Source: a virus
IMG/VR virus record: IMGVR_UViG_3300034012_000266
Span: 1 to 41,917 of that record
Length of the DNA stretch: 41,917 nt
Strand: one strand, 5' to 3'
Below, in pieces: positions 7,250 through 13,274 of this stretch. Every line of letters begins with the position of its first letter. The first letter of the stretch is position 1. Position numbers and translations under genes: made by a program. Under the pieces are notes generated by a model that saw only the letters and a list, made by a program, of their open reading frames with translations, was not told where the DNA came from and made no database searches.

Positions 7250-7490
7250 GATGAATCCATTGGTTCACACAATAGAAGCACAGTTTCATGGTGCTGCCAA
7301 CGCAAGTGCATTACGTGAGCTGCATAAACGCGGCGACATGAATGGACTGCTGGAATACGCACTCTTGCTGGCAGAAGCAGAAGCCAGCCAGCGATCACAA
7401 ATCCACTGGCTGACAAAAGAAGCAATGGCATCATGCGGCAGCATCCAACCCTGGCATCTCGACGCTGCGAAGGAACTGCTTGGAGGCTGA
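7248..7490 (+). CDS. 80-residue helical protein, unknown, divergent from sigma factor
   Basis: This frame starts at ATG 7248 (or 7251) and its first two bases overlap the start codon of the sigma gene on the other strand. The product is helical (ALRELHKRGDMNGLLEYALLLAEAEASQRSQIHWLTKEAM) with a sensible globular composition. It fills the only gap between sigma and dCTP deaminase and overlaps the 3' end of the deaminase gene by 60 bases in opposite orientation. It is the only rightward gene inside the 6.1-17.3 kb leftward block, so it would need its own promoter, which would lie inside the sigma gene. No clear ribosome binding site. Treat as probable, not certain. Confidence 0.5.
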   Translation: MMNPLVHTIEAQFHGAANASALRELHKRGDMNGLLEYALLLAEAEASQRSQIHWLTKEAMASCGSIQPWHLDAAKELLGG

Positions 7491-7988
7491 CACCGACGAG
7501 TCGTTGTTGTAGTGCCCCACGTCTGCATAACTGATTGCAGGTTTGGTGCTCATGCGGAAAAATACCATCTGACCAATTTTCAGCCCCGGATAAATCGGCA
7601 GCGGCTGCAGTTGCCGGGCATTTTTTAGCTCTAGCGTCAGGGCACTGCCATGCCATCCCGGATCCGCGTAACCGGCGTGCAGGTTTTCGTAACCCTCACG
7701 TGCGCGGCTTGACTTAAGAAAGAACAACCCAGCGATGTCTTCGGGCATGTTGAATGTCTCCATGGTCTGGGCAAGGATGAATTGCCCTGGCACCAGCTCG
7801 TAGGGATGCTCGACGGTGTAGCCGCTGATGTCCAGCGGGATCATCTGGTGCGAGCTGACTGATTCAAGCATGACCATATTGCCAAGCCTTAGGTCAATAC
7901 TGGCTGGGTTAATTAGGTCAATTTTGTAGTTTTCCACCATGCCTTTATTGGCAAGGGCGTTGATTTCGTGGTCAGCAAGAATGGTCAT
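7431..7988 (-). CDS. dcd: dCTP deaminase (dUTPase-fold)
   Basis: A 185-residue protein with the dCTP deaminase/dUTPase fold: INPASIDLRLG near the N-terminus, then LKSSRAREG and HAGYADPGWHGSALTLEL with the catalytic Glu in TLEL, then IYPGLKIGQMVFF. It converts dCTP to dUTP (bifunctional members go on to dUMP) and so feeds dTTP synthesis during phage replication. It overlaps the upstream RHH gene by 4 bases. Length and motifs are normal for the family. Confidence 0.92.
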   Translation of the reverse strand: MTILADHEINALANKGMVENYKIDLINPASIDLRLGNMVMLESVSSHQMIPLDISGYTVEHPYELVPGQFILAQTMETFNMPEDIAGLFFLKSSRAREGYENLHAGYADPGWHGSALTLELKNARQLQPLPIYPGLKIGQMVFFRMSTKPAISYADVGHYNNDSSVSASKQFLRSVEMPGLDAAA

Positions 7989-8245
7989 TGAGGTCTGGTA
8001 GTAGGTGTGCGACCGTGTCTAGCGGTGCCTTCAAGATCAGCAGCCATTTGTGCTGCAGCTCTGAGCATTGTACTAAGTGGAATGCCACGAATGGAACGCT
8101 CGGCCATGTAGCGTACCGCTAAGCGGTAACCATGTGATGCGTTGCCATTGCCAAGTTGCTGCGCTAGTTTGATTTCCTCGTCTGTAACGCGGATGTTTAG
8201 CGTGCGGGCTCTAGCGCGTTTCGGTGCCAGTGCAGTTGGGCTCAT
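7985..8245 (-). CDS. ribbon-helix-helix-like DNA-binding protein
   Basis: An 86-residue protein with a basic N-terminus (MSPTALAPKRARARTLNIRV). LNIRVTDEEIKLAQQLGNGNASHGYRLAVRYMAE matches the strand-helix-helix pattern of Arc/CopG-type dimers. The C-terminal ~35 residues are Ala-rich and basic. It is cotranscribed with dCTP deaminase (4-base overlap) and overlaps the zinc-ribbon gene before it by 35 bases. Likely a repressor of phage or host genes; the operator is not identified. Confidence 0.7.
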   Translation of the reverse strand: MSPTALAPKRARARTLNIRVTDEEIKLAQQLGNGNASHGYRLAVRYMAERSIRGIPLSTMLRAAAQMAADLEGTARHGRTPTTRPQ

Positions 8246-8462
8246 GAGTTAATGAAACAATGCGTGATCGACCTGTCCATTTGATGTTGTATTGACTGAG
8301 CGGTTGCTCTGGATCTTGAACGGTGTACCAGCGGTGGTCGCAAAATTGACAACGACGACGCCTTACTAATTGCTCAGCTTCAGTGCGAAAGGTGCAGACC
8401 ACATAGGTGGCCCTGCCGCCACATTGGGGGCAGGGGATCTGTACAACGCAACCTCTAGGCAT
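8211..8462 (-). CDS. zinc-ribbon protein, NrdR-like finger
   Basis: The ATG at 8462 gives 83 residues (a longer open frame reaches 8516 but would run deep into the upstream gene). The core is IPCPQCGG...RRRCQFCDHRWYTVQ, two CxxC knuckles about 23 residues apart, followed by the HRWYTV strand typical of the NrdR N-terminal zinc ribbon. There is no ATP-cone, so it is not NrdR itself. Probably nucleic-acid binding. The 8-base overlap with the upstream gene suggests translational coupling. Confidence 0.72.
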   Translation of the reverse strand: MPRGCVVQIPCPQCGGRATYVVCTFRTEAEQLVRRRRCQFCDHRWYTVQDPEQPLSQYNIKWTGRSRIVSLTHEPNCTGTETR

Positions 8463-8655
8463 TGCCCTCCAACTCGTCGGCGATGGCGAGGAGTTTGTTG
8501 CGAATTGCGTCATCACTGTCGAAACAGGACTCTGGCACTACCTGATCCGCAGCAGCTCGCAGGGCGGCGGCGGCAATAGCTTCAGCGTCAGGCGATTCAG
8601 CCACGCTGATAGCGGCATCCAGCACCGCCTGAGCGGCGGGGGATAGTTCAGTCAT
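8455..8655 (-). CDS. 66-residue Ala-rich helical protein, unknown
   Basis: Start taken at ATG 8655 (MTELSPAAQAVLDAAISVAE), which overlaps the upstream stop as ATGA (8652-8655); the open frame extends to 8736 but that part lies inside the upstream gene. Mostly helical, acidic (PDAEAIAAAALRAAADQVV, KLLAIADELEGNA). Small proteins of this composition are common in early operons of phages of cyanobacteria. Function unknown. Confidence 0.65.
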   Translation of the reverse strand: MTELSPAAQAVLDAAISVAESPDAEAIAAAALRAAADQVVPESCFDSDDAIRNKLLAIADELEGNA

Positions 8656-8906
8656 GGATTCCCCCAGCGGGCGAGGACGGCGCGGCCGTAGGCCAGCCCA
8701 CCTTCTGGCTGGTCGATGTAGCGAGTTGTCGCCCACATCGTTATCAACTCCGCATCCGTCGGCCCCTGCGGCTCGGGCTGGGCCTCCAGTGCGGCGCGGG
8801 CTTCAGTTGCCAACGCATGAGTCTCGCGGCGATCATCCATCAAGAGCTGTCGGTAATGATCCAGCTCATCAGCCATGCGGGCGCACAGTGCGCGGTAGTC
8901 AGTCAT
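8652..8906 (-). CDS. 84-residue helical protein, unknown
   Basis: The N-terminal half is an amphipathic helix (YRALCARMADELDHYRQLLMDDRRE), followed by a short linker (EAQPEPQGPTDAELITMWATTRY) and a C-terminus GGLAYGRAVLARWGNP. The PTDAEL segment recurs in small proteins of cyanobacterial phages and hosts, but I know no function. Start ATG 8906 overlaps the upstream gene by 8 bases. Confidence 0.68.
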   Translation of the reverse strand: MTDYRALCARMADELDHYRQLLMDDRRETHALATEARAALEAQPEPQGPTDAELITMWATTRYIDQPEGGLAYGRAVLARWGNP

Positions 8907-9273
8907 CGAGGGCCTCCAGGGCGCGGCGGATGGTATCGAGATCTTTCATCTGGTTACTAAAGAATTCGCCCGTTGATACAAGACGTGTGAGTCCCTCCAA
9001 CGCTTGCTCCTTCAAGCTCGGCGGCTTGGGGCGGCGGGCGGCGCGGAGTTCAGCAACGACTGAGACCACCTCTGACACAACGTCATCAGCAAACCACTCA
9101 CAACATGCTTCCAGCTCCTGGTCAGCACCCCATTGGGCGGCGCGGGTGGCGATGTTTTGCAGCTTTTCAGTCGTGATCGTCACTGTGGACATGATTCGCA
9201 ATTGACTGACGTATTCAGGCAAGTTGCGCCACTGCTGCACCAGCTCAGGCGGTGGGGTGATTGGGTGGCTCAT
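8899..9273 (-). CDS. 124-residue early protein, unknown
   Basis: The protein begins MSHPITPPPELVQQWRNLPE, contains NIATRAAQWGADQELEACCEWF, a helical middle (VVSEVVSVVAELRAARRPKPPSLKEQALEGL) and the end IRRALEALDD. The first segment and the ADQELEACCEW segment look like conserved blocks of a family found in cyanobacteria and their phages. No catalytic motif. Its ATG overlaps the upstream stop as ATGA (9270-9273). Confidence 0.72.
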   Translation of the reverse strand: MSHPITPPPELVQQWRNLPEYVSQLRIMSTVTITTEKLQNIATRAAQWGADQELEACCEWFADDVVSEVVSVVAELRAARRPKPPSLKEQALEGLTRLVSTGEFFSNQMKDLDTIRRALEALDD

Positions 9274-9422
9274 AGCTCGGCCTCCGATTGCATCAGCTCA
9301 AAAAGCCGCAACATATGCTCAGCAAAGGCAACGTGGGTCATGACTGCATGGGTGCCAGGAGGGCGCCCGTAGGACGCCTCCCACCACTCCTTAAATGCAA
9401 TTTCAAGGGTGGTTTGGTTCAT
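9270..9422 (-). CDS. 50-residue protein, unknown
   Basis: The reading frame runs from ATG 9422 to TGA 9270-9272: MNQTTLEIAFKEWWEASYGR, then PPGTHAVMTHVAFAEHMLRLFELMQ and SEAEL. It overlaps both neighbours (TAATG with SSB upstream, ATGA downstream), strong contextual support for a real coupled gene. Aromatic and helical; function unknown. Confidence 0.65.
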   Translation of the reverse strand: MNQTTLEIAFKEWWEASYGRPPGTHAVMTHVAFAEHMLRLFELMQSEAEL

Positions 9423-9769
9423 TAGAAAACTGCCTCCTCTGCGGGGCTGCTGCTGCGAGGCATGAACTCAAAGCGGGCAATGCTCAGTACATGCTTGCTG
9501 CGTTTAGCGCCGGTTTCTTTGTCGCTCCACTCTTGGCGGCGAAGATTGCCACTAACAAGAATGCTGTCACCTTTCTTGAGCTTATCGACGATCAGCTCAG
9601 CAGGCTTGCCCCATGCTTCGCAGTCGATGGCATTGTTGATCCAATTGCCATCTTTGTCTTTGCCTTCTTGGATGCCACCAGCAAAGTTAGCGACCATGGT
9701 GCCGCTATCGAAGGTGCGCAGTTGAGGTTCGGTGATAATCCGAATAATGCCAGTTGCGTACAGACTCAT
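9422..9769 (-). CDS. ssb: single-stranded DNA-binding protein
   Basis: Start taken at ATG 9769 (MSLYATGIIRIITEPQLRTF), 115 residues; an upstream ATG at 9805 would add 12 residues running into the previous gene. OB-fold pattern: TMVANFAGGI, NWINNAIDCEAWGKPAELIVDKLKKGDSILVSGNLRRQEW, then KHVLSIARFEFMPR. The C-terminus (SSSPAEEAVF) is acidic with a final Phe but lacks the classic DDDIPF tip. It binds ssDNA made by the neighbouring RecE-like exonuclease and at forks. Confidence 0.9.
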   Translation of the reverse strand: MSLYATGIIRIITEPQLRTFDSGTMVANFAGGIQEGKDKDGNWINNAIDCEAWGKPAELIVDKLKKGDSILVSGNLRRQEWSDKETGAKRSKHVLSIARFEFMPRSSSPAEEAVF

Positions 9770-9770
9770 G

Positions 9771-9980
9771 TCAATTAAGTGGGGTGATGGAATTGGCCTC
9801 TTCAAAGGCCAGTACTTGGGCTAGTGGATACCGAACCCGTGGCGTACCGGCAGGAAAACCGATACGCGGGATGGTGTAGTAAGTCGGGCCAATGTTGCGT
9901 GCGCGTTGGTTTTTTATGGCTGCTGGTTTCAGTCCCCAACGCGCTGCTAGTTGATCAGTTGTGAGATACGGTTCAGTCAT
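9771..9980 (-). CDS. small helix-turn-helix (MerR/excisionase-type) protein
   Basis: A 69-residue protein. TTDQLAARWGLKPAAIKNQRARNIGP is a winged-helix/HTH of the excisionase or AlpA-like class, followed by a wing-like segment (YYTIPRIGFPAGTPRVRYPLAQVLAFEE). It lies between bet and ssb with an 8-base overlap to bet. It may be a regulator of the recombination operon. No integrase is present in the window, so an excision role is not supported. Confidence 0.72.
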   Translation of the reverse strand: MTEPYLTTDQLAARWGLKPAAIKNQRARNIGPTYYTIPRIGFPAGTPRVRYPLAQVLAFEEANSITPLN

Positions 9981-10737
9981 CAGCGAATGGGTCCTCGTCT
10001 GCGGGTGCGGCTAGGTCTGACTCTTTGGCCAGCGCAAGGCGCATCAACTCGTCGTTTTGCTCCTCGCTTAGGTCGCCCTTGCGGGTTTCCATGCGCTTGG
10101 TTACCTCTTGCAGTTTCTCCATGGTGTCAGCTTTGGCAATAGCAGCCTTGCCAGCGGTGAATACCTTGGCATCACCTGCAGCCTTGGCGGGCAGTGCTGG
10201 TGCAGCGGTCACGGTGACAGGCTCCACCTCAGCTTGCTGCATCTCGTCAGTGCTGTAGACGCCAGACATGTCAGCAGGGAATGCCTTGCGTAGCGCCAAC
10301 GCCTCGGAGCATTTGGCGATCATTGCAGCACCCATCTTGGACCATAGGCCTTGGCCGGCGTTGTAATCGGCAAAACGGGCGACACCCACAAAAGGATGCT
10401 CGCTGCCTTTGCGGTGGATGACGGTCTTGGCCGCTGCGGGTGGCTTGCTGCCAAGCCATACATCCGACCATTGGCCATCTTCACCGCACCAGTAGGTCTC
10501 GCTACCGTCCAGTTGGCCGGTGCGCTCAGCAATGGCACGCAAGCCGTCGATGCCGGCTTGAATGGTCATCTTTCCAGCCCGCTTGATGGCGTAGATCTGT
10601 TTGCTGAACGGGTCAAGCCCAGTGCGCTGGCAGGCATAGGCAAACAGCCGCAGTTCGTCATTGCTGCACCCTGGCGCAATAGTGGTGCTGATCAGTTGGG
10701 TTTGTTCTTGGGTCCAGAGCGTGATACTAGAAGTCAT
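9973..10737 (-). CDS. bet: phage recombination protein Bet (RecT/Red-beta family annealase)
   Basis: A 254-residue protein with the Bet signature: ELRLFAYACQRTGLDPFSKQIYAIKR...MTIQAGIDGLRAIAERTG, then ETYWCGEDGQWSDVW, GLWSKMGAAMIAKCSEALALRKAFP and the C-terminal STDEMQQAE. It anneals complementary single strands and pairs with the exonuclease encoded just upstream. The last ~60 residues are a low-complexity, acidic helical tail ending DEDPFADD. The start overlaps the exonuclease stop by 11 bases. Confidence 0.93.
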   Translation of the reverse strand: MTSSITLWTQEQTQLISTTIAPGCSNDELRLFAYACQRTGLDPFSKQIYAIKRAGKMTIQAGIDGLRAIAERTGQLDGSETYWCGEDGQWSDVWLGSKPPAAAKTVIHRKGSEHPFVGVARFADYNAGQGLWSKMGAAMIAKCSEALALRKAFPADMSGVYSTDEMQQAEVEPVTVTAAPALPAKAAGDAKVFTAGKAAIAKADTMEKLQEVTKRMETRKGDLSEEQNDELMRLALAKESDLAAPADEDPFADD

Positions 10738-11515
10738 CGGAAGTCATGGTTGAGTCGTTGCGCAGTGCCCATTTAGGCATTGCGATGGTGTCGCACGTGG
10801 TGGTGTAGCCCGGCCACTCATTGATGGCACGGCAGTCGCTGATGGTTTGCAAGCCGATACGGCATTGTTCAGCGCCAGCGGCCATGGCGTCAGCATCCAG
10901 CTCGTACACGCCAACGGCATATGGATAGGTCTTCTCCACTGCGATGAAGACAAACCGATCCGCAAAGGTGCCGTTGAGGTAATGAGCGGCTTGCGTATGA
11001 TAGCCGAAGGTGGCGCAAGCGCGAGCAAAAGCACCGGGGCTTGCGTCCTGGCAGGTCTTTAGGTCAACGATGGTGTTGCCTTGATACCAGTCAGGGCGGC
11101 ATTTGCACCGTTGGCTGGTTGCCTTGTCATTCCACCAGAATGACTGCTCAGCCTTGCCATCAGCCAGTAGCGCTGCAGCATATGGATGCTCGCGGACACT
11201 GGCGGCCATGCTCAGTGCTAGCGCCATGTCGGAGTTGGTGACGGCTTCAATGCCATCAGCGGCCATGCGTTCCGCCTGCTCCTTGCCGGTTTTGGTATTG
11301 CGTGGTCCGCAGACGCCATAGCGTTGCAGCAACTCATTAGGCTCCAGCACTGCGCAATGGGCAAGGCTACCCAGCCGCATTGCAGTGGTTGGCTCAACCA
11401 CTGGCCGCTGCGGGTTGACGTAGCGACTCCAGTAGTGGTGTGGCGACTGCATCACTGCCTTCAGGTGGCTGGCGCTGATGGCTGGGTCGGCGTGGTACTC
11501 AGCGTTGCTAGTCAT
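10727..11515 (-). CDS. RecE-like (exonuclease VIII/DUF3799) PD-(D/E)XK exonuclease
   Basis: A 262-residue protein beginning MTSNAEYHADPAISASHLKAVMQSPHHYW. The nuclease core is ...LGSLAHCAVLEP (His of the alpha motif), KAEQSFWWNDKATSQRCKCRPDWYQGNTIVDLKTCQDA with D in RPDW and D-L-K in VDLKT forming the metal site, then FGYHTQAAHYLNG (QxxxY). It resects dsDNA 5'-3' to give 3' tails for Bet. Gene order exonuclease-bet-ssb is a complete phage recombination set. It overlaps the gene upstream by 4 bases. Confidence 0.9.
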   Translation of the reverse strand: MTSNAEYHADPAISASHLKAVMQSPHHYWSRYVNPQRPVVEPTTAMRLGSLAHCAVLEPNELLQRYGVCGPRNTKTGKEQAERMAADGIEAVTNSDMALALSMAASVREHPYAAALLADGKAEQSFWWNDKATSQRCKCRPDWYQGNTIVDLKTCQDASPGAFARACATFGYHTQAAHYLNGTFADRFVFIAVEKTYPYAVGVYELDADAMAAGAEQCRIGLQTISDCRAINEWPGYTTTCDTIAMPKWALRNDSTMTSDDF

Positions 11516-11712
11516 ACCATCGCCCCACTGCGCAGGCCTTGGTGCAGCCTGCTAGCGGTGCCATAGGTGGCAACCATCTCAGGGAATGCGTCAAGGATGC
11601 GTTGCTTGTTGCCGGGATCTGCCTTTATGCCAGCCTGGCCGAGGGCTTGATAAAAGCTGCCGCCGTATTGACAGGCGGTAGCGAGTGTCCAGTAGATGTC
11701 AGATTCGCTCAT
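11512..11712 (-). CDS. 66-residue protein, unknown
   Basis: Start chosen at ATG 11712 because it overlaps the upstream stop as ATGA (11709-11712); the open frame continues to 11733. The protein starts MSESDIYWTLATACQYGGSF and has LDAFPEMVATYGTASRLHQ near its end. Helical, no motif recognised. It is coupled to the RecE-like gene (ATGA 11512-11515). Confidence 0.66.
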   Translation of the reverse strand: MSESDIYWTLATACQYGGSFYQALGQAGIKADPGNKQRILDAFPEMVATYGTASRLHQGLRSGAMV

Positions 11713-11852
11713 GGCTTCAAGTTGGTATGGCAAGCAGGATGCTGGTGATGCGCCAGCGTGGCTTGGTCACGGCCACCGGCATAGCCAGCGGCGTAGACGG
11801 CAAACATCACCACCAAGACGGTTATGCGGTTGATCCAAGGGTTGTTGATCAT
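11709..11852 (-). CDS. 47-residue single-pass membrane peptide, unknown
   Basis: Reading frame ATG 11852 to TGA 11709-11711: MINNPWINRITVLVVMFAVY, then AAGYAGGRDQATLAHH and a His/Cys-containing tail. Residues about 8-26 are hydrophobic and likely cross the membrane. It is coupled by 4-base overlaps to genes on both sides, including another membrane protein just upstream. Function unknown. Confidence 0.62.
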   Translation of the reverse strand: MINNPWINRITVLVVMFAVYAAGYAGGRDQATLAHHQHPACHTNLKP

Positions 11853-12031
11853 GCGAGTACCTGACGGACGCGGTAACGGGTGATGTTCATGTGCTCTGCA
11901 ATGCGACGTTGCGCCCAGCCGTAGCTGCGCAGCCGCTTAATGCGTTGCTCGGTGCTCTCAGTGGCCCATAGCAATACCAGCAGCGGCAATAGCAGCAGCG
12001 CTAGTAGCAGGGCGATGGTCGTAGCGGTCAT
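11849..12031 (-). CDS. 60-residue protein with membrane segment fused to a helix-turn-helix
   Basis: Residues about 5-23 are strongly hydrophobic (TIALLLALLLLPLLVLLWA), followed after a short linker by an HTH-like segment (QRIKRLRSYGWAQRRIAEHMNITRYRVRQVLA) with the GWAQRRIAEHMNIT-turn-YRVRQVL pattern of resolvase/Trp-repressor-like domains. That predicts a DNA-binding domain tethered to the inner membrane. It overlaps the next gene by 4 bases. Function unknown; see findings. Confidence 0.65.
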   Translation of the reverse strand: MTATTIALLLALLLLPLLVLLWATESTEQRIKRLRSYGWAQRRIAEHMNITRYRVRQVLA

Positions 12032-12088
12032 GGTTGGGGTCGCAATGTGGATGCCGGATTGGGTGCGGCTCCGGCAGGCCGCGTGGGG

Positions 12089-12274
12089 CTAGCGGGCGCG
12101 GTTGTTCCAAGCCCATGCAGCTTTTTCGTATTCAGCGACAGTGAATCGGCCGGTGGATTGGCGGGTGTAGCGAGCCATTGAGTCGCGGACGACTTCGCCT
12201 GCCCAAGGGGCAATGCGCTCGATCATGCGTTGCTGAAGAAGGTTGAGGCTGGAGCGGCGGGAAAGGCGGGTCAT
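12089..12274 (-). CDS. 61-residue protein, unknown
   Basis: MTRLSRRSSLNLLQQRMIER, then IAPWAGEVVRDSMARYTRQSTGRFTVAEYEKAAWAWNNRAR: basic N-terminus and a helical C-terminus with several Trp. Another frame over the same bases (12028-12213) looks like a shadow by composition (Pro/Ala/Thr-rich). It lies 43 bases downstream of a good -10 box, so it may be the first gene of an internal transcript. Confidence 0.6.
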   Translation of the reverse strand: MTRLSRRSSLNLLQQRMIERIAPWAGEVVRDSMARYTRQSTGRFTVAEYEKAAWAWNNRAR

Positions 12275-12316
12275 GGCTTTTGGGTTGGGGTGGAGGTCTT
12301 TGCCTCCGATGCGCTT

Positions 12317-12344
12317 ATCCTACACCCTATGCCGCCCTCGTCAA
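12317..12344 (-). promoter_or_regulatory. candidate sigma-70 promoter inside the leftward operon
   Basis: On the minus strand TTGACG (12344-12339) and TAGGAT (12322-12317) are separated by 16 bases. It lies at the 3' end of the VRR-NUC gene and points towards the gene starting at 12274. Beyond it is a GGAGG/CCTCC hairpin at 12292-12307. Confidence 0.5.
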
Positions 12345-12691
12345 CCGTCAGCAGTCGTAATCCGTAACGCATCCTCGACAGACCTCGCCACACCTGCGAT
12401 GCCGCCCGCTGCCTGGACCGTATCCAGCCACTGCTGCTGCTCTGGCCGGAGCCTGCCGGTAGCGGTCTTCACCTCTATGGATAGGAACACCGCCACCGTG
12501 GTGCCGACCATTTCAGGAGTGATGGCAATGCTCCGGTAACCGATCAGGTCGGCGCTGCCTTTGCAGAGGCCAAACTGCACCGGGCGACCATTGGCGTCCC
12601 GCAGCGTGCCGGTGTTATTGCGGAACAGCCTGGTAGCTCCGGTGCTGCAGGCGATGCGGATGTGCTGTTGGATCTGCTGTTCAGACGGCAA
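12341..12691 (-). CDS. VRR-NUC domain nuclease
   Basis: A 116-residue stand-alone VRR-NUC protein. The PD-(D/E)XK-type core shows E4 at the N-terminal helix, FGLCKGSADLIGY with D48, then FLSIEVKTATGRL with E73 and K75, then QQQWLDTVQAAGGIAGVARSVEDAL. Stand-alone members in phages are structure-specific nucleases thought to act on branched DNA such as Holliday junctions. It overlaps the upstream methyltransferase-like gene by 11 bases. Confidence 0.9.
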   Translation of the reverse strand: MPSEQQIQQHIRIACSTGATRLFRNNTGTLRDANGRPVQFGLCKGSADLIGYRSIAITPEMVGTTVAVFLSIEVKTATGRLRPEQQQWLDTVQAAGGIAGVARSVEDALRITTADG

Positions 12692-13274
12692 GGCCTAGCT
12701 GCTGCATTGGTGGTGGCAGCGTAACGGCTCCCCACTGCTGCGCCATGGCGTCGGCCACACCTTGGTAAGTCCGGCTGCGGTCCTTCCACCGATCTGGTCC
12801 CGGCGGCATTCGATGCACCTTGGCTTCGCGGCCTTCAACCACTTGCGTCGGTTTCAAGCGCGGCAGGTTACTGAGCCACAGGCACGTCGCCTTGGTTTCA
12901 CCGTGGCCGAACTGCCACGGCTGAATGATCTGGTCTGGCGCCCGTATGGCTGAGCTAATCACACTGACCGGGTTCTCAATGCACCAACGGTCGATAGGTG
13001 CTGCCATCAACAGCCGCACGAAGTCCAAAGCCTCGGCCTGCTCGCGCTGCTTGCGGTGGAAATGGCGCGACCCGCTGACCGCCAGATGGGTGCATGGTGG
13101 GTGGGCGATCATCAGATCCCAGCCGTCACCCAGCACCTCCTCAACTGGCTGCTGCAGGTGCCATTGCGGATCGCCTTCGCATGGCAGCAGATCGCAGCTA
13201 AAAGCGTCGTGGCCATGGCTGCGGAACGCATCACGCACGCGGGCGCTGTATTCGCAGGCAACGAGAACCCTCAT
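12681..13274 (-). CDS. C5-cytosine methyltransferase-like protein
   Basis: A 197-residue protein with a Rossmann start (MRVLVACEYSARVRDAFRSHGHDAFSCDLLP), a PPC motif (IAHPPCTHLAVSG, residues 59-61) and ENP (100-102), which correspond to C5-MTase motifs I, IV (with the Pro-Cys nucleophile) and VI. It is shorter than usual and lacks an obvious target-recognition domain, a known compact phage form usually annotated as DNA cytosine methyltransferase. It could protect phage DNA against restriction; activity is not certain. It overlaps the helicase gene upstream by 4 bases. Confidence 0.78.
   Translation of the reverse strand: MRVLVACEYSARVRDAFRSHGHDAFSCDLLPCEGDPQWHLQQPVEEVLGDGWDLMIAHPPCTHLAVSGSRHFHRKQREQAEALDFVRLLMAAPIDRWCIENPVSVISSAIRAPDQIIQPWQFGHGETKATCLWLSNLPRLKPTQVVEGREAKVHRMPPGPDRWKDRSRTYQGVADAMAQQWGAVTLPPPMQQLGLAV

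Noticed and set aside
7237-7656. 139-codon minus-strand frame between sigma and dCTP deaminase
   Set aside because: Overlaps both the start of sigma and the 3' half of the deaminase; Cys/Arg-rich shadow. The rightward frame at 7248-7490 is more plausible for the gap.
9771-9980. Excisionase (Xis) assignment for the small HTH protein
   Set aside because: The fold fits, but with no integrase and with the gene inside the bet-ssb operon, a regulator role is equally likely; kept as a generic HTH protein.
12028-12213. 61-codon minus-strand frame that overlaps the next start as ATGA
   Set aside because: Attractive by its stop/start overlap, but the protein is Pro/Thr/Ala low-complexity, and the frame at 12089-12274 over the same DNA is more protein-like.
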